Part shown: positions 33,351-46,200 of the stretch, one piece after another | How positions within the stretch are numbered: position 1 is the first letter of the stretch | How the letters are laid out: each line of letters begins with the position of its first letter | Source: Mesostigma viride | Taxonomy: Eukaryota; Streptophyta; Mesostigmatophyceae; Mesostigmatales; Mesostigmataceae | DNA: 64,000 bases | Direction: 5' to 3' | NCBI GenBank assembly: GCA_009746045.1 | Contig: RPFO01000104.1 | Location: 2,200,448 to 2,264,447 of the forward strand | Notes under the pieces: generated by a model | Seen by the model: only the letters and a program-made list of their open reading frames with translations | Told to the model about the DNA's origin: nothing | Database searches by the model: none | Translations under genes and position numbers: made by a program

Positions 33351-35129
33351 GCTTTTAGACGAAACGTGACAAATCTGGCTCGCGGAAAGCAGAAAAAATG
33401 CTCGATTCTTGGAGAAAATTAGTTAGTGATTCTAATTTATGGTGGGATAGTTGCGATCTATAATGTCGCGGGCTCTTTTTCTTTACCATCGGCAGGGGGG
33501 GTCCGGCCTGAATTTCTGTCGGGATGAATAAAGTATAATGGATGCCTGCAGGTGTGATTGTCGATTGTTGCCAGTTTTGATGGTCCTAATGGAAGCTAGT
33601 TTAATGATGTTTCTAAAGCCGTAAAAATTCCAGCTGCTATCTTTACCTTTCCCGTCATTTTTCGGTAAGATAACATTAGGCCTGCGCGATGCGCGCCCGA
33701 CCTCTCCATGAAAGGGTGGCCTTTCTTGTGCGCCTGGGCACGAGTAAATGCCCGTTATGGTACGTTCTTGTATTAAACGTCCTAAGATAGCGCTTTCCTG
33801 CTTTCTTAGCTCGTTGAGCGTAAGCTTTTTGCCTTCTTTCCGGCCAGATGCAGCCATGAAGTTGCGGGTCCTGGCGCTGCATCGCTGGATTCCTGGATGT
33901 TTTTTAGCAAGTTCGTCTGTGACGTGGCTGGCTTGCTGCAGCGCGTGGCCCACAACCTGTCGGGAAGGTGTAATGCTTTTATTTCCATGCTTCTCTGAAA
34001 TTTCTTTTGCTTTATAGACAGTTGTGTTCGAGGAAATTCACGCGGTCTTCCTAAGCAGCGGCATCATTTTCCCCAGACACTGACGAGCTGGCACCTGTCT
34101 CCTAAAGAAACTGGCTCGTGCTTGTTAGAAAGGAGGCAGTGTGCATTTTGCGGGACACAATGCTTTGGTGGCACATGCGTCAGGTAGGTTGTTCCAATGG
34201 TCTCTTCACCTTTCCCACTGAGTAAATGATAGCCTTTGTCATGCTAACCAGAGCAGCTAGCCACAGGTTGGCTGGATAAAAAGTCAGCTTATTTTCTCTT
34301 TATATACTGCGTGTGTGGTCCTCCACATGTCCGGCTTGTTGGGCATTTTGGAAGAGGGTTTTTAATGTGTTGTTGGGTGGAACAACTTGGTTGTTGGCCA
34401 GCACAAAATAACACATTATTAGCCTGAGATAGGCATGACATATGCTGCTCAGGCGTGTCGTCCTACCAGCCTTGTTGTTAAGGGTAGACTCACAAGGCTG
34501 GCTGTGCCGATGGAGGGGTGGGGCGTATGACGCTCCGGACATCCTCCTCACACCCCGTGATCAAAGTGGGCATGTTTTTGGGTGTCTAGGGTAGCAAAAC
34601 AGATGTCATTTTGGCTCAGCACTAGCTCAATTCTCTTTTAGCGTCTACCCAGGTGGCATCACAGGAAAATCAATAACTTGAGCTACGCTTGTCAGAATGA
34701 GCTCAAACTTTGGGGTTGTGTTTCCCCCCACTCAGTGGAATTTAAAATGTATGGATGACCCAATCTGATGTGTCAATGATTTGATTTTTTTTTTTGGCTC
34801 AAAAAAGTACCCATTTTGCGGGAAAATTAATAACTCAAACAAATGTGACCATTTTGGCCATGTAAATAGCCCAGCTTTTAAAAAAGTGGGGGAACTTTGC
34901 AAAAATGTATGGGCAGGTCATTTGGATAAGTGGTTTGTCTTGGGCAAAATATCCCATAAATAGCGTCTTTTTCTGTTTTTAGCTCGCCACCGGTGCGTGG
35001 TTGGGGGTAGTACCCCCAACAAGTGGTGGCATGAATGTCCAAACATCATATTTATGGTACTCAATCATCACTAGATGGTTCCCGAGTGCCCATTGGAACT
35101 GATATTCATTAAAGTCAGTTTTTCAGGCT
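33351..35129. other. Unassigned 1.8-kb region
   Basis: AT-rich, mobile-element-like sequence without a recognised family. A 156-residue minus-strand frame (33953 to 33483) has basic stretches (GRKEGKKLTLNELRKQE) but no domain I know. It is flanked by LINE 3' UTR on both sides, so this may be one old insertion, but I could not find matching termini. Confidence 0.3.
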
Positions 35130-35421
35130 TTTGGACGTGCGAGTCAGCACAGGCACCCAGGGGGCCGGGGGCTTGAGGAGAGGGCCTAGAAGGCCTGCAT
35201 GACATATGGGGTATGTGGCTATAGGCTATAGCTGGTGTACACATGGCATCTCAGCAGAGAGTAACTCCCTGCATAGGCATCGCATGGCTAAATTCTTAAT
35301 GCATCATCCATGGGAGGTCCCATTGTAGGCTGGGCGCGGCTAGATACTGAAAGCATCATCCATGGGGGCCATTATGGGCGCACATTATGTGCTTTTTTCC
35401 ATGGGGGACATTATGTGCTTG
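35130..35421 (-). mobile_element. LINE 3' UTR piece
   Basis: Inverted relative of 32880-33033 (GGCACCCAGGGGG..., CTGCATAGGCATCGCATGGC). It is non-coding and interrupted on its right by the TIR element at 35426. Confidence 0.6.
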
Positions 35422-35425
35422 TTAA

Positions 35426-37147
35426 CTCGTCGTCTGTCCCACTACCTCTGGAGAGGACTGAGTTTTTCTCAGTCCTCTCCTGAGGACCGAGTTTTGAGGT
35501 TCTGTACAAAATTCGTCCCGGTCAGAATGTTTGACAAAAAAATTCTCTCAAAATTTATTCAAATACTACGTGAAAAGATCTTTCTTGGACATATTTTTGG
35601 GATTTTTTTGGATTTGGTATGAGCGGCTAAATGTACGGTCAAAGTACAGGTGGTAAGGGTACTTTTCCACGTGAAACGCGAGTTCCGGAAATGCACGACC
35701 TAGCCATGGCGGCTCGCGCCCATGCATGCAGTTTACGTTTGCGGACGAGTTAGCTGTCCAAACTCAGGAAATAGATTTTATATGTCCTATAAATGATAAA
35801 GCCTAATTTTTAGCTCGCGGGGATGCGATTTACCCGGTGTCGGCCCTGTTCTTGCTGGAAAAAACTGCGATAAGGCAGGTCGACGGAATTGATGACTGCG
35901 CTCGCTTTCCGGCCCAATTTCAATGGCTGATGGGTTTCTTTCTACATTTTAACATGTATTGTATTAGAATAAATTGAGTGACAGTATAGATTTGATGATT
36001 TCGACCACTCTGTCACGTCATGGTCTATGTGCCGCAAAGTGCCACTTTTGCGGGCACCGCCTGGGCCAAGGTAACGCCAGCCGTGCCAGGTAAAGCCGGA
36101 TAATCGTTGCCTCTTCGTTTCTTGATGTTCTTACATAAGTTTAAGCTTGCCAGGCGTTGTCAGGTTCAAGTCTTGATGCTCTTTCTTGACCGTTGCCTGC
36201 CCCTCTCTAAACCCCCCTTTTCAGATGATGTTAGCAGGCATTTGCCTTGACCCAGTGTAGTTGTGCAGGGTTTTAGGAGCTGTGCAGGTTTATACACCTT
36301 CATAGATGTTAGTTATTCTTTTGCTACGTTCATACTGCATGATTGTGTGGCCACGGGCTGCGTCAAGGGTGCTTTCAAGCTTATTATACGGGTGAGTGAA
36401 AAGTCTTGGTGACAAACCACTGCCATCATGTGCCAGCAACTATGTTGGCCACATCATGGCAAGGCAAAACAGTTATAGTCATCTCTATTGTTGTTAGAAA
36501 CAATGGAAAGATGCTAACCTACCCATTATATTGGTGGTTGACACTTATAACATAACCCTTTGTTGGTAGGTATCCAAGCCCATTCCCTACGTGAATGCAT
36601 AGGCTCTCACTACATGATAAGGTATGATACAACTGCAGTATGATGATGCAGGTGTGTTGTCCTGTTACGCTTGAAGGGAAATGAGGTGATTGGGATGGTT
36701 GGTGGCCATGGTGGTGTGTAGTATGACCGCACTTACATGCTAGCAAAGTTAGCAAAAGCCCCATTCCTCTCCTGAGGACTAGGAGTTTTTTCATTGTTTC
36801 AGGCAGTGGCAGTGGCCAAATTGAGCCCAGTTTTTTGCCACGTTTCAAGAACTATATTGTTTACATGCCTATATTTTTCTAACGTGCACCATGATTTGAT
36901 TAAATTTTCCCCACTCGCTCTTATCCCGAAAAATGCAAATTCGCCGAGGGTGTCATATGTCCGAGTAATTTCCAGGTGTTTGGGTCAAGTTTTCACTAAC
37001 GCAGTATTTTTTCCAGCAAAATGACATCAAATACACCCTCGATCCACATCAAAACATTTGGGATGGACCCCCCACCTAGTCGCTACACGCGGTTGAAAAA
37101 GGTCAACTCAGTCCTCTTTTGAGGACTGAGTTGGGACAGACGACGAG
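35426..37147. mobile_element. TIR element with TTAA (or TA) target site
   Basis: 1722 bp with perfect terminal inverted repeats CTCGTCGTCTGTCCCA, each followed by a hairpin built from GAGGACTGAG/CTCAGTCCTC. It is flanked by TTAA at 35422-35425 and 37148-37151. TTAA points to a piggyBac-type insertion, but because the site is palindromic a TA duplication with ACTCG ends (Tc1/mariner style) fits equally. No transposase is visible. Confidence 0.75.
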
Positions 37148-37151
37148 TTAA

Positions 37152-37262
37152 GGAGGCATGAACCATCATGGCGGTGCAGGTGCACCTTGTGCACCCAGAG
37201 CAGGTGACAGTTGTACATCCTCCACCTGCAGGTTGTAGCCCTGATTGTATTACAAACCCATA
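37152..37262 (+). mobile_element. LINE 3' UTR fragment
   Basis: GGCATGAACCATCATGGCGG to ACAAACCCATA is the plus-strand counterpart of 33110-33215. It lacks its hairpin and abuts an opposing LINE tail. Confidence 0.6.
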
Positions 37263-40200
37263 ATTAATTAATTAATTAAACTCGTGCTCCCGTTGGGGAG
37301 TCACGGAGCACCGAAGTGCTTTTAATCCCTGTGTGTGCACTACAGGAGAAAGGGCAGAGACCCCCAGTCTCCTTCATGCCAAAGGCATGCCACAGCTGCA
37401 ATCGGGCGCGGCTAGCTAAAAGGACAGGCTAACGATCCGGCAAACTGTGGGTGCAATAAGACCCATGTGAGCATATCATAGCAAGGAGCGTGGGCAGGTA
37501 ATCTGAACATAGCCAGGGCGTGGCATGGCTGTACTAGGACTAGGCTAAGGCTATGGCTGGTTGTGTACCGTGCGTTGGCGGCACGTGACTAGGTGTGTTG
37601 GCACAGCTAGGCAACATTCTAGGCATGGCTGCCTTAGCGGCAGTGACGCCAATGGTTACAAGCTAGGGCTATTGCTATTCTAGCCCGCTGGGGGCGTCCA
37701 CATCACCTAAAATCGGTCCGTCCGGTTACATGAGATCCTGGGAATTTTGGCGCGAACGCGTCGCGTTGAGGACGACGGGACCAGAAAAATTCCACCTCGC
37801 ATGGCTGTCGACCCTATGTCCGCCGGAATATCAGTCAAAAGTCAATTATGTATGTTAAGTCGCTGCGATGGATGCAAACGACGCGTAAACTCTCCTGCTT
37901 TGCGATGATGCATGGTAGATATTATTCGCGTATGTTCATGCGTCAAAATAATTCGCAAACTGAGACGCTGTTTTTTTGTGTCGGCCAGATCTGGAATTGG
38001 CAGCGAAAATGCATGTTTATTAATTGTGGGGGAAACTTTTTTGTTGGAAGCTCACAATTCCCAAAAGGTCGAATCCGAATGGGCTTCAAGTCTACTTTCA
38101 CGAGCGCTAATCAGTTTTTCGAGAAACGAATCACATTTTCCAGGCTGTCGCATTACCTGCCGGCAGGTCAGATTTTGCTGTTTTCAGTGACGTTTACGAC
38201 CGTCCTTGCTTGATGCGTTTCTTCCTTTTTTTCGGCTCACGGCATGGCGGGGCTTGTTCCAACATGCCTGCGGAGGTGTAAGCTGTGTAGCCATGATTTA
38301 AAAGTCACATATTGCTCTCGCGCCACCATCTGTTACTGCTCGACACTGCAAGAAACACTGGTTGCCTGCTCGCAACGCAAGCACAAGCACGACAACGGTG
38401 CCCTAATCCACATCCAGGCGTGTATTTCCGAGAAAAACTTCAGGCTTTTGTCGCGGCATACCTTCGGTGTTCCAAGCCGTTCACCGCTCCCCGAAATAGT
38501 CTTATGACTCGCTTTTATAGCATTGTGGGTTCGCGTCCGCCATCTCCGCCGGGTGCTGACACGAGATGTTCGCGCTGAACCTGGACTGCAAGGTCGCCCG
38601 CTACCGGTTAGCTGTACGTATTTAGCAAGCTCTGGATGATATTGTCATGGTTTTGGTGCAGGAAGGTGCTGTGGGGGGGTCTATCTCACCTCTTTACCTA
38701 GCTTTCCTCCTCCTAGCTTGACAGCTAAGTTTGCATCAGGAAGTCATGCTTGTTGACAAAGCTCGATGGATGTCAACCTTGGGATGTGCTGTGAAGGTGT
38801 TAGCATGCTTGCTTGAAGAATTGAATGCGTATGTGTGCAAGCAATCGACATTTTTATTTAAGGGCAGTAGGTAGCAGCCACGTTCTTATTCAATTGTGTC
38901 AGGACGTCTATGTTGCCTTTACTGCACTCTGTCCTAGAGGAGTTTGATGCCACTGTAGATGACTATGACCAGTGGGGTGGTGAGGATGGGCCGGTGTGCT
39001 GGGGTGAGCCTGAAGGGCATCTTGGATCACGTGACCCTTAGGCAATCATGCCAGGCTGTGCAGTTTATGGCTTGTGATGTATGGATGCAGCGGGTGAAGC
39101 AGGTTGTCGTTGCCGTGGCCTGTGTTAGTGAACTCTATCATCTTTTAACTTACCCAAAGCCCCCCTAGACCTAAACTGCCTCGCCTTCTTTAGGGGTTGC
39201 CTTCTTTGAGGAGTGCCATGTCTTGAAAGGTTTGTTGGGGCCCTGGCCTTTCAGAGTAGGTTGAGGTGGAGAGGGGTGGCACACTGCTAGGTGATGGCAG
39301 GGCCATCAATGTGATGCACCTTACGTTGGGATGGGGACCATGCATTTGTTCTTGTTGCTAGCATGGGCAGGAGAGCGGCTGGGAGTAAGGTGTAAGTGCT
39401 ACTTGTGCCACTGTCCGAAAGGGGAGCTCCATGCGGTGGGCAAACAGCGTTGCAAGCGTACACTTAACACAAATGTGGTCTGATGCACTCAGCTGACCTG
39501 CCATTTCTCTTGATGCACCAAACCACACTAAAGGCTTGATATAGCTGGTAGGAAATGCATGTGCATGCAGTGTCAAAAGCAGAGAGGGACATTGTTAGCA
39601 CATGAGTGTGATTGTAAACAGATGAGTGTGAGCCTCCCCGTGCCATCCCATGCATTTTACACCTATTTTTGGCAATCCCCCATCACGCCGCAGTTATGCA
39701 CCACCTATGCAAGGGGGATGAATAGACAATTCTTGGTGTGTTGAGGGATGGATAAGGATAAATATGAAGAGCCATGCAGTAGGCTAAAAAGGACGGGTGA
39801 TGTCAACAGTGTGTTTGCCCAGATTTTGCTGTCAGGAGGGGCTGAAAGATCAGTGGCCACGACAAACCTAGGTGGATTACATGAGAGATGACACGACCCA
39901 TGAGAGGAGTGGTAGATGAGTTCAACTGAGAAGAGATAGCATTACATGCACAGATTCTTAATGACCTATGGACTGTCCAAGGGTTGGAGTTCACTGCACG
40001 TTCTAAAGACTATGATGAGCATGACGATGATGGCAAGGGGGCGGGGGGGCGCAATTAGGACAGGCACTGATGCAGAATCATGTTGTACAGCAGCTAGGTG
40101 CTGAGCTCAATTGAATGGTAGGCAGCTAGGTGCTGAGCCCAAGCCGCTGCTGTCCTTGATTGCGCTTTGTATTTCCATGTAGCAGAGAGGCACCTGGCAG

Positions 40201-40636
40201 ATATATATTTGGATTAGCTGCTATAGACACGCACAGCAAGGGTGCCCAGCAGAGTGGGCCAAGTACTGCAAAGGAGATTGTGTGTGCTGCCGAGCGGGGC
40301 CCTTTAGAAAAGAGACTGGTCAGCCGACAGGCACGACTGGTCAGCCAAGCTCCCCTTCTTGAGGCTTGTAGGCACTATGGTGCTTGTTCCGAATGCCAGT
40401 AAGTACTGTGATTGATGGTGATTTTGTCCCTTGATGATCGCTTTTTGAGTCTGTGTTGGTTAATGTATCCAGCCCCAGTGGCATGTATATGAATCCCATG
40501 ACAGCCATGACGATAATTGAGTGAAGAATGCAAAGTTTTCTAAGACAATGGCACAGAATATGGAGTATTTTGGCAAAAATCGCTCTATTTCTGGTTTCAT
40601 CCGTCACTTTTAGTGGGCCGGCAGTGGTCCTAATAT

Positions 40637-41022
40637 TTGATCAGGCACTCCGCAAAGGTGAAAACCATTTGCGTTCAGTACCGGGCCGCGGAAAACGCGG
40701 AAAAACGCGATCTGCAAATGAATCCGACCGGAATCGAACTGGGGACCTCTCGCACCAATTTTGCTGACTATAGGACGGACGTCTCCGGTTACCATGGCAT
40801 CGCCAACTTACACCTACAGTCATCCGCAAAAGTTCTCCTGTCCGGGGAGTGATGCAAGCCTTTCGGATTTGGTACTAGATAAATCACTCGAGATCTGTGT
40901 GTAGGAGTACTACACACGTGTCTGCACGCGAGACTTGTTCAGTCTCGCACCGTGAGACGGGCTGAACACGGCTGAATCCTTCTTTTTAGTAGAAGGGGGC
41001 GTAGCCGGTACTATCGAAATCA
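40637..41022 (-). mobile_element. Full-length tRNA-like SINE, 10-bp TSD
   Basis: 386 bp, from TGATTTCGATAGTACCGG (5' end, at 41022) to GAGTGCCTGATCAA (3' end, at 40637). Flanked by GTCCTAATAT at 40627-40636 and 41023-41032. It contains the B-box-like GTTCGATTCC and the 3' hairpin described for the dimer at 350-1008. Confidence 0.85.
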
Positions 41023-41140
41023 GTCCTAATATGAGGGGATTCATAAGTGTTTGCTCAATTTCATAAATTTTACTCAATTTTTCCACATGTGATTAAATCC
41101 TTATATTTGTCAATAAAGCAGGGGTCATCCAGCCTTCAGA

Positions 41141-42450
41141 CCATGAAAATAGACCACCCACAAAAATTGGGCTCATTCTGAGCTCAAATGGTGACATGTG
41201 ACAGCATACATGTGCAGTTTTTCGTCATTTTCCCCCTTTTCTTACATGAAACAAATATGAATAGTGAACAAATGAACTCATATCAGGCTGGATTCTTGCA
41301 GGCAGCATCTAGACCATGAAAATAGACCACCCACAAAAATTGGGCTCATTCTGAGCTCAAATGGTGACATTTGACCGCATACATGTGCAGTTTTTCGTCA
41401 TTTTCCCCCTTTTCTTACATGAAACAAATATGAATAGTGAACAAATGAACTCATATCAGGCTGGGTTCTTGCAGGCAGCATCTAGACCATGAAAATAGAC
41501 CACCCACAAAAATTGGGCTCATTCTGAGCTCAAATGGTGACATTTTTGTATAGCTATGCTGATCTTCCCCCCCATGACAGGCTCCCCCTTCGCTGGGCAT
41601 AGCTTGAAGATCATGGGGATGCAAGTGCCCTGGTGCACCTAGAGCAAGGGTCCTTTACATCCCCACCCTTGCAGGAAGTAGCTTAGGATGTATGATAGGC
41701 CATATGCCCCCTCTCAAGGGCTATGTGCTACATATACTCCCAACGGAGTTATGTTACAATTCAATTCAATTCAATGGTGACATGTGACAGCATACATGTG
41801 CAGTTTTTCGTCATTTTCCCCCTTTTCTTACATGAAACAAATATGAACAGTGAACAAATGAACTCATATCAGGCTGGGTTCTTGCAGGCAGCATCTAGAC
41901 CATGAAAATAGACCACCCACAAAAATTGGGCTCATTCTGAGCTCAAATGGTGACATTTGACCGCATACATGTGCAGTTTTTCGTCATTTTCCCCCTTTTC
42001 TTACATGAAACAAATATGAATAGTGAACAAATGAACTCATATCAGGCTGGATTCTTGCAGGCAGCATCTAGACCATGAAAATAGACCACCCACAAAAATT
42101 GGGCTCATTCTGAGCTCAAATGGTGACATGTGACAGCATACATGTGCAGTTTTTCGTCATTTTCCCCCTTTTCTTACATGAAACAAATATGAACAGTGAA
42201 CAAATGAACTCATATCAGGCTGGGTTCTTGCAGGCAGCATCTAGACCATGAAAATAGACCACCCACAAAAATTGGGCTCATTCTGAGCTCAAATGGTGAC
42301 ATGTGACAGCATACATGTGCAGTTTTTCGTCATTTTCTCGGTTATCTTGGTTATGAAACAAATATGAATATTGAACAAATGAACTCAGATCAGGCTGGAA
42401 ACTTGTAAGCAGCATGTAGACCATCAAAATAGACTGTTTACAGCTCAAAA
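41141..42450 (+). repeat. Left 173-bp tandem array (7 units)
   Basis: CCATGAAAATAGACCACCCA starts units at 41141, 41314, 41487, 41900, 42073 and 42246, with a diverged one at 42421. The 413-bp gap is one period plus a 229-bp LINE end and its 11-bp TSD. Confidence 0.95.
41544..41772 (+). mobile_element. 229-bp LINE 3' end with 11-bp TSD
   Basis: 5'-truncated end (starts TTTTGTATAGCTATG, hairpin at 41746-41759, CAATT tail) flanked by AATGGTGACAT at 41533-41543 and 41773-41783. It lies within one 173-bp unit. Confidence 0.9.
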
Positions 42451-42607
42451 GGTGACAAATGAAAGGAAAACAATGCAGTTTGATGCCATTGCCACTGTTC
42501 TCTTGAATAAAACATTTTTGTGCGACCAAATGAAATTCATGGGCATTCATTGACAATCCTCGAGGTTGAATCGTGCAGTCTGAATTTCGTACAACGGTAG
42601 TATGAAG

Positions 42608-43586
42608 TTCAGACTGGACGGGCAGTCTCGGGTCTTCGATGAATGAATTCCAGTGAATGCAAGATGAATTGCCGAGACCGACCTGTTAGCAAGGAAATTC
42701 GTCCTTTTCGTATGTTCAGACTGGACGGGCAGTCTCGGGGCTTCGATGAGTGAATTCCAGTGAATGCAAGATGAATTGCCGAGACCGACCTGTTAGCAAG
42801 GAAATTCAAGTCCTTTTCGTATGTTCAGACTGGACGGGCAGTCTCGGGGCTTCGATGAGTGAATTCCAGTGAATGCAAGATGAATTGCCGAGACCGACCT
42901 GTTAGCAAGGAAATTCAAGTCCTTTTCGTATGTTCAGACTGGACGGGCAGTCTCGGGGCTTCGATGAGTGAATTCCAGTGAATGCAAGATGAATTGCCGA
43001 GACCGACCTGTTAGCAAGGAAATTCAAGTCCTTTTCGTATGTTCAGACTGGACGGGCAGTCTCGGGGCTTCGATGAGTGAATTCCAGTGAATGCAAGATG
43101 AATTGCCGAGACCGACCTGTTAGCAAGGAAATTCAAGTCCTTTTCGTATGTTCAGACTGGACGGGCAGTCTCGGGGCTTCGATGAGTGAATTCCAGTGAA
43201 TGCAAGATGAATTGCCGAGACCGACCTGTTAGCAAGGAAATTCAAGTCCTTTTCGTATGTTCAGACTGGACGGGCAGTCTCGGGGCTTCGATGAGTGAAT
43301 TCCAGTGAATGCAAGATGAATTGCCGAGACCGACCTGTTAGCAAGGAAATTCAAGTCCTTTTCGTATGTTCAGACTGGACGGGCAGTCTCGGGGCTTCGA
43401 TGAGTGAATTCCAGTGAATGCAAGATGAATTGCCGAGACCGACCTGTTAGCAAGGAAATTCAAGTCCTTTTCGTATGTTCAGACTGGACGGGCAGTCTCG
43501 GGGCTTCGATGAATGAATTCCAGTGAATGCAAGATGAATTGCCGAGACCGACCTGTTAGCAAGGAAATTCAAGTCCTTTTCGTATG
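42608..43586 (+). repeat. 109-bp tandem array (9 units)
   Basis: TTCAGACTGGACGGGCAGTC starts units at 42608, 42715, 42824 and then every 109 bp to 43478. Inner units are virtually identical. Each unit contains GTCTCGG and, about 50 bp on, CCGAGAC, so each can fold. Confidence 0.97.
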
Positions 43587-43641
43587 TGCGCGAAACATGA
43601 GGGGTGGGAAAACGGAATAAGCACAGAAAACGGAATCAGCG

Positions 43642-43932
43642 ATGGCGGAGAAGACGGCGATGGCACTTTTCAAATCGCATGTCATGGACGTGCACGAGCC
43701 GGAATGGTTGGTGGGGACCCCGGTATGCAAGATATTTTCAGGCCCAAACTCAGGGGAGAAGCGGTATCATGCCCATGTGACGGCGTTTAATAAGGAGCAC
43801 AACATGGTCCATGTGCTCTACACAGACGGGGACGATGAAATAGTAGGGTTAGATGAGGTGCGAGCTGCGCTTTGCGCATGCCCAGGTGTAGAGTTACCCA
43901 ATCTGCCACCCGACTCGACTGCGCGAGGTTAG
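43642..43932 (+). CDS. Small Tudor-like domain ORF inside the foldback element
   Basis: A 96-residue intact frame from an ATG in good context (GCGATGGCG). Residues about 24-75 read VGTPVCKIFSG, then RYHAHVTAFNKEHNMVHVLY and TDGDDEIVGLDEVRAAL. The pattern G..V.K.F....Y.A.V...D.E....V.Y.DGD.E resembles small plant/algal Tudor or Agenet-type domains that read methylated histones. The family match is by eye only. It sits between the 109-bp and 66-bp arrays and may be a captured host fragment or an element-encoded protein. No promoter is evident. Confidence 0.5.
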   Translation: MAEKTAMALFKSHVMDVHEPEWLVGTPVCKIFSGPNSGEKRYHAHVTAFNKEHNMVHVLYTDGDDEIVGLDEVRAALCACPGVELPNLPPDSTARG

Positions 43933-44139
43933 GCGGAGATAGTAGAGTGCGTTCGGATCGAAGCAGGTCGCACACCGGGGCACGGCTAGCAAGCAAGCGA
44001 AGGCGACCCCGCGCCACAAGCGCCGCCCTCCCCACATAATTGATGACTCAGACTCAGACTAGCCTTATTGATGTGAGTTTAAATTTTTCAGTTTTAGATC
44101 CCAGCGTGCAACATACAGGGATGAAAAGCACTTTAACAT

Positions 44140-44215
44140 GTATTATTGTGCTCTGCGACTCCCCAATAGGAGCGCGTGTTTTATCAATGAATTATTTAAT
44201 TAATAATTTTTTCAG
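44140..44215 (+). mobile_element. Decayed LINE 3' end
   Basis: GTGCTCTGCGACTCCCCAAT, then AGGAGCGCGTG and an AATTATTTAATTAAT tail is a diverged version of the GCTCC...CCCCAACGGGAGC subfamily end. Confidence 0.5.
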
Positions 44216-44327
44216 TTGGAAATGACGTCAAAACTGGGCTGAGTTTAAATGTTACTTATATATATATACTGTCCTGAGCCAGTAGACATCGCGCCTTACG
44301 CGGATCCGCGCTTTTTACGTTTCAGTT

Positions 44328-44530
44328 CAGACAACTGGTCTCAGACATGCACGGGGCTCGGCGTGCCATGCTTCCACGTTTGTTGTCTCTTTTCAGACAA
44401 CTGGTCTCAGACATGCACGGGGCTCGGCGTGCCATGCTGCCACGTTTGTTGTCTCTTTTCAGACAACTGGTCTCAGACATGCACGGGGCTCAGCGTGCCA
44501 ATGCTTCAGTCCACGTTTGTTGTCTCTTTT
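44328..44530 (+). repeat. 66-bp tandem repeat (3 units)
   Basis: CAGACAACTGGTCTCAGACA begins units at 44328, 44394 and 44460. Confidence 0.95.
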
Positions 44531-44539
44531 CATATACTG

Positions 44540-46200
44540 TCACATGTCACCATTTGAGCTCAGATCGAATGAGCCCAATTTTTGTAGGTGGTCTAGTATT
44601 ATGGTTTAAATGTTGCTTGCAAGAATCCAGCTTGATATGAGTTCATTTGGTCATGATTCCTATTTGTTTCATGTAAGAAACCGGTGCAAATGGCGTAAAA
44701 CTGCATATTCATACTGTCACATGTCACCATTTGAGCTCATAATGAGCCCAATTTTTGTAGGTGGTGTAGTATTATGGTTTAAATGTAGCTTGCAAGAATC
44801 CAGCTGGATATGAGTTCATTGGTTCATGATTCCTATTTGTTTCATGTAAGAAACCGGTGCAAATGACAAAAGGTTGCATATTTATACTGTCACATGTCAC
44901 CATTTGAGCTCATAATGAGCCCAATTTTTGTAGGTGGTCTAGTATTATGGTTTAAATGTAGCTTGCAAGAATCCAGCTCGATATGAGCTCATTTGGTCAT
45001 GATTCCTATTTATTTCGTGTAAGAAAACGATGAAAATGGCGTAAAACTGCATATTTATACTGTCACATGTCACCATTTGAGCTCATAATGAGCCCAATTT
45101 TTGTAGGTGGTGTAGTATTATGGTTTAAATGTAGCTTGCAAGAATCCAGCTGGATATGAGTTCATTGGTTCATGATTCCTATTTGTTTCATGTAAGAAAC
45201 CGGTACAAATGACAAAAGGTTGCATATTTATACAAAAGGTTGCATATTTATACTGTCACATGTCACCATTTGAGCTCATAATGAGCCCAATTTTTGTAGG
45301 TGGTGTAGTATTATGGTTTAAATGTTGCTTGCAAGAATCCTGGCAGCTCGATATGAGTTCATTTGGTCATGATTCCTATTTGTTTCATGTAAGAAACCGG
45401 TGCAAATGACGAAAAGCTGCATATTTACACTGTCACATGTCACCATTTGAGCTCAGAATGAGCCCAATTTTTGTGGGTGGTCTATTTTCATGGTCTAGAT
45501 GCTGCTTGCAAGAATCCAGCCTGAAATGAGTTCATTTGTTCACTATTCATATTTGTTTCATGTCAGAAAAGGGGGAAAATGACGAAAAACTGCACATGTA
45601 TGCTGTCACATGTCACCATTTGAGCTCATAATGAGCCCAATTTTTGTGGGTGGTCTATTTTCATGGTATAAATGCTGCCTGCAAGAATCCAGCCTGATAT
45701 GAGTTCATTTGTTCACTATTCATATTTGTTTCATGTCAGAAAAGGGGGAAAATGACGAAAAACTGCACATGTATGCTGTCACATGTCACCATTTGAGCTC
45801 AGAATGAGCCCAATTTTTGTGGGTGGTCTATTTTCATGGTCTAGATGCTGCCTGCAAGAATCCAGCCTGAAATGAGTTCATTTGTCCACTATTCATATTT
45901 GTTTCATGTAAGAAAAGGGGGAAAATGACGAAAAACTGCACATGTATGCTGTCACATGTCACCATTTGAGCTCAGAATGAGCCCAATTTTTGTGGGTGGT
46001 CTATTTTCATGGTCTAGATGCTGCCTGCAAGAATCCAGCCTGAAATGAGTTCATTTGTCCACTATTCATATTTGTTTCATGTAAGTAAAGGGGGGAAATG
46101 ACGAAAAACTGCACATGTATGCTGTCACATGTCACCATTTGAGCTCAGAATGAGCCCAATTTTCGTGGGTGGTCTGTTTTCATGGTCTACATGCTGCCTG
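44540..46200 (-). repeat. Right 173-bp tandem array (10 units), inverted relative to the left array
   Basis: ATGG anchor words occur at 44601, 44774, 44947, 45120, 45313, 45490, 45663, 45836, 46009 and 46182. The spacing is 173 bp except one 20-bp internal duplication (TTTATACAAAAGGTTGCATA near 45230) and one 177-bp step. Outer units are closer to the left array than inner ones. Confidence 0.95.

Noticed and set aside
41141-46200. CRISPR-like array
   Set aside because: Units of 173, 109 and 66 bp are pure tandem repeats without unique spacers, in a eukaryotic mobile element.
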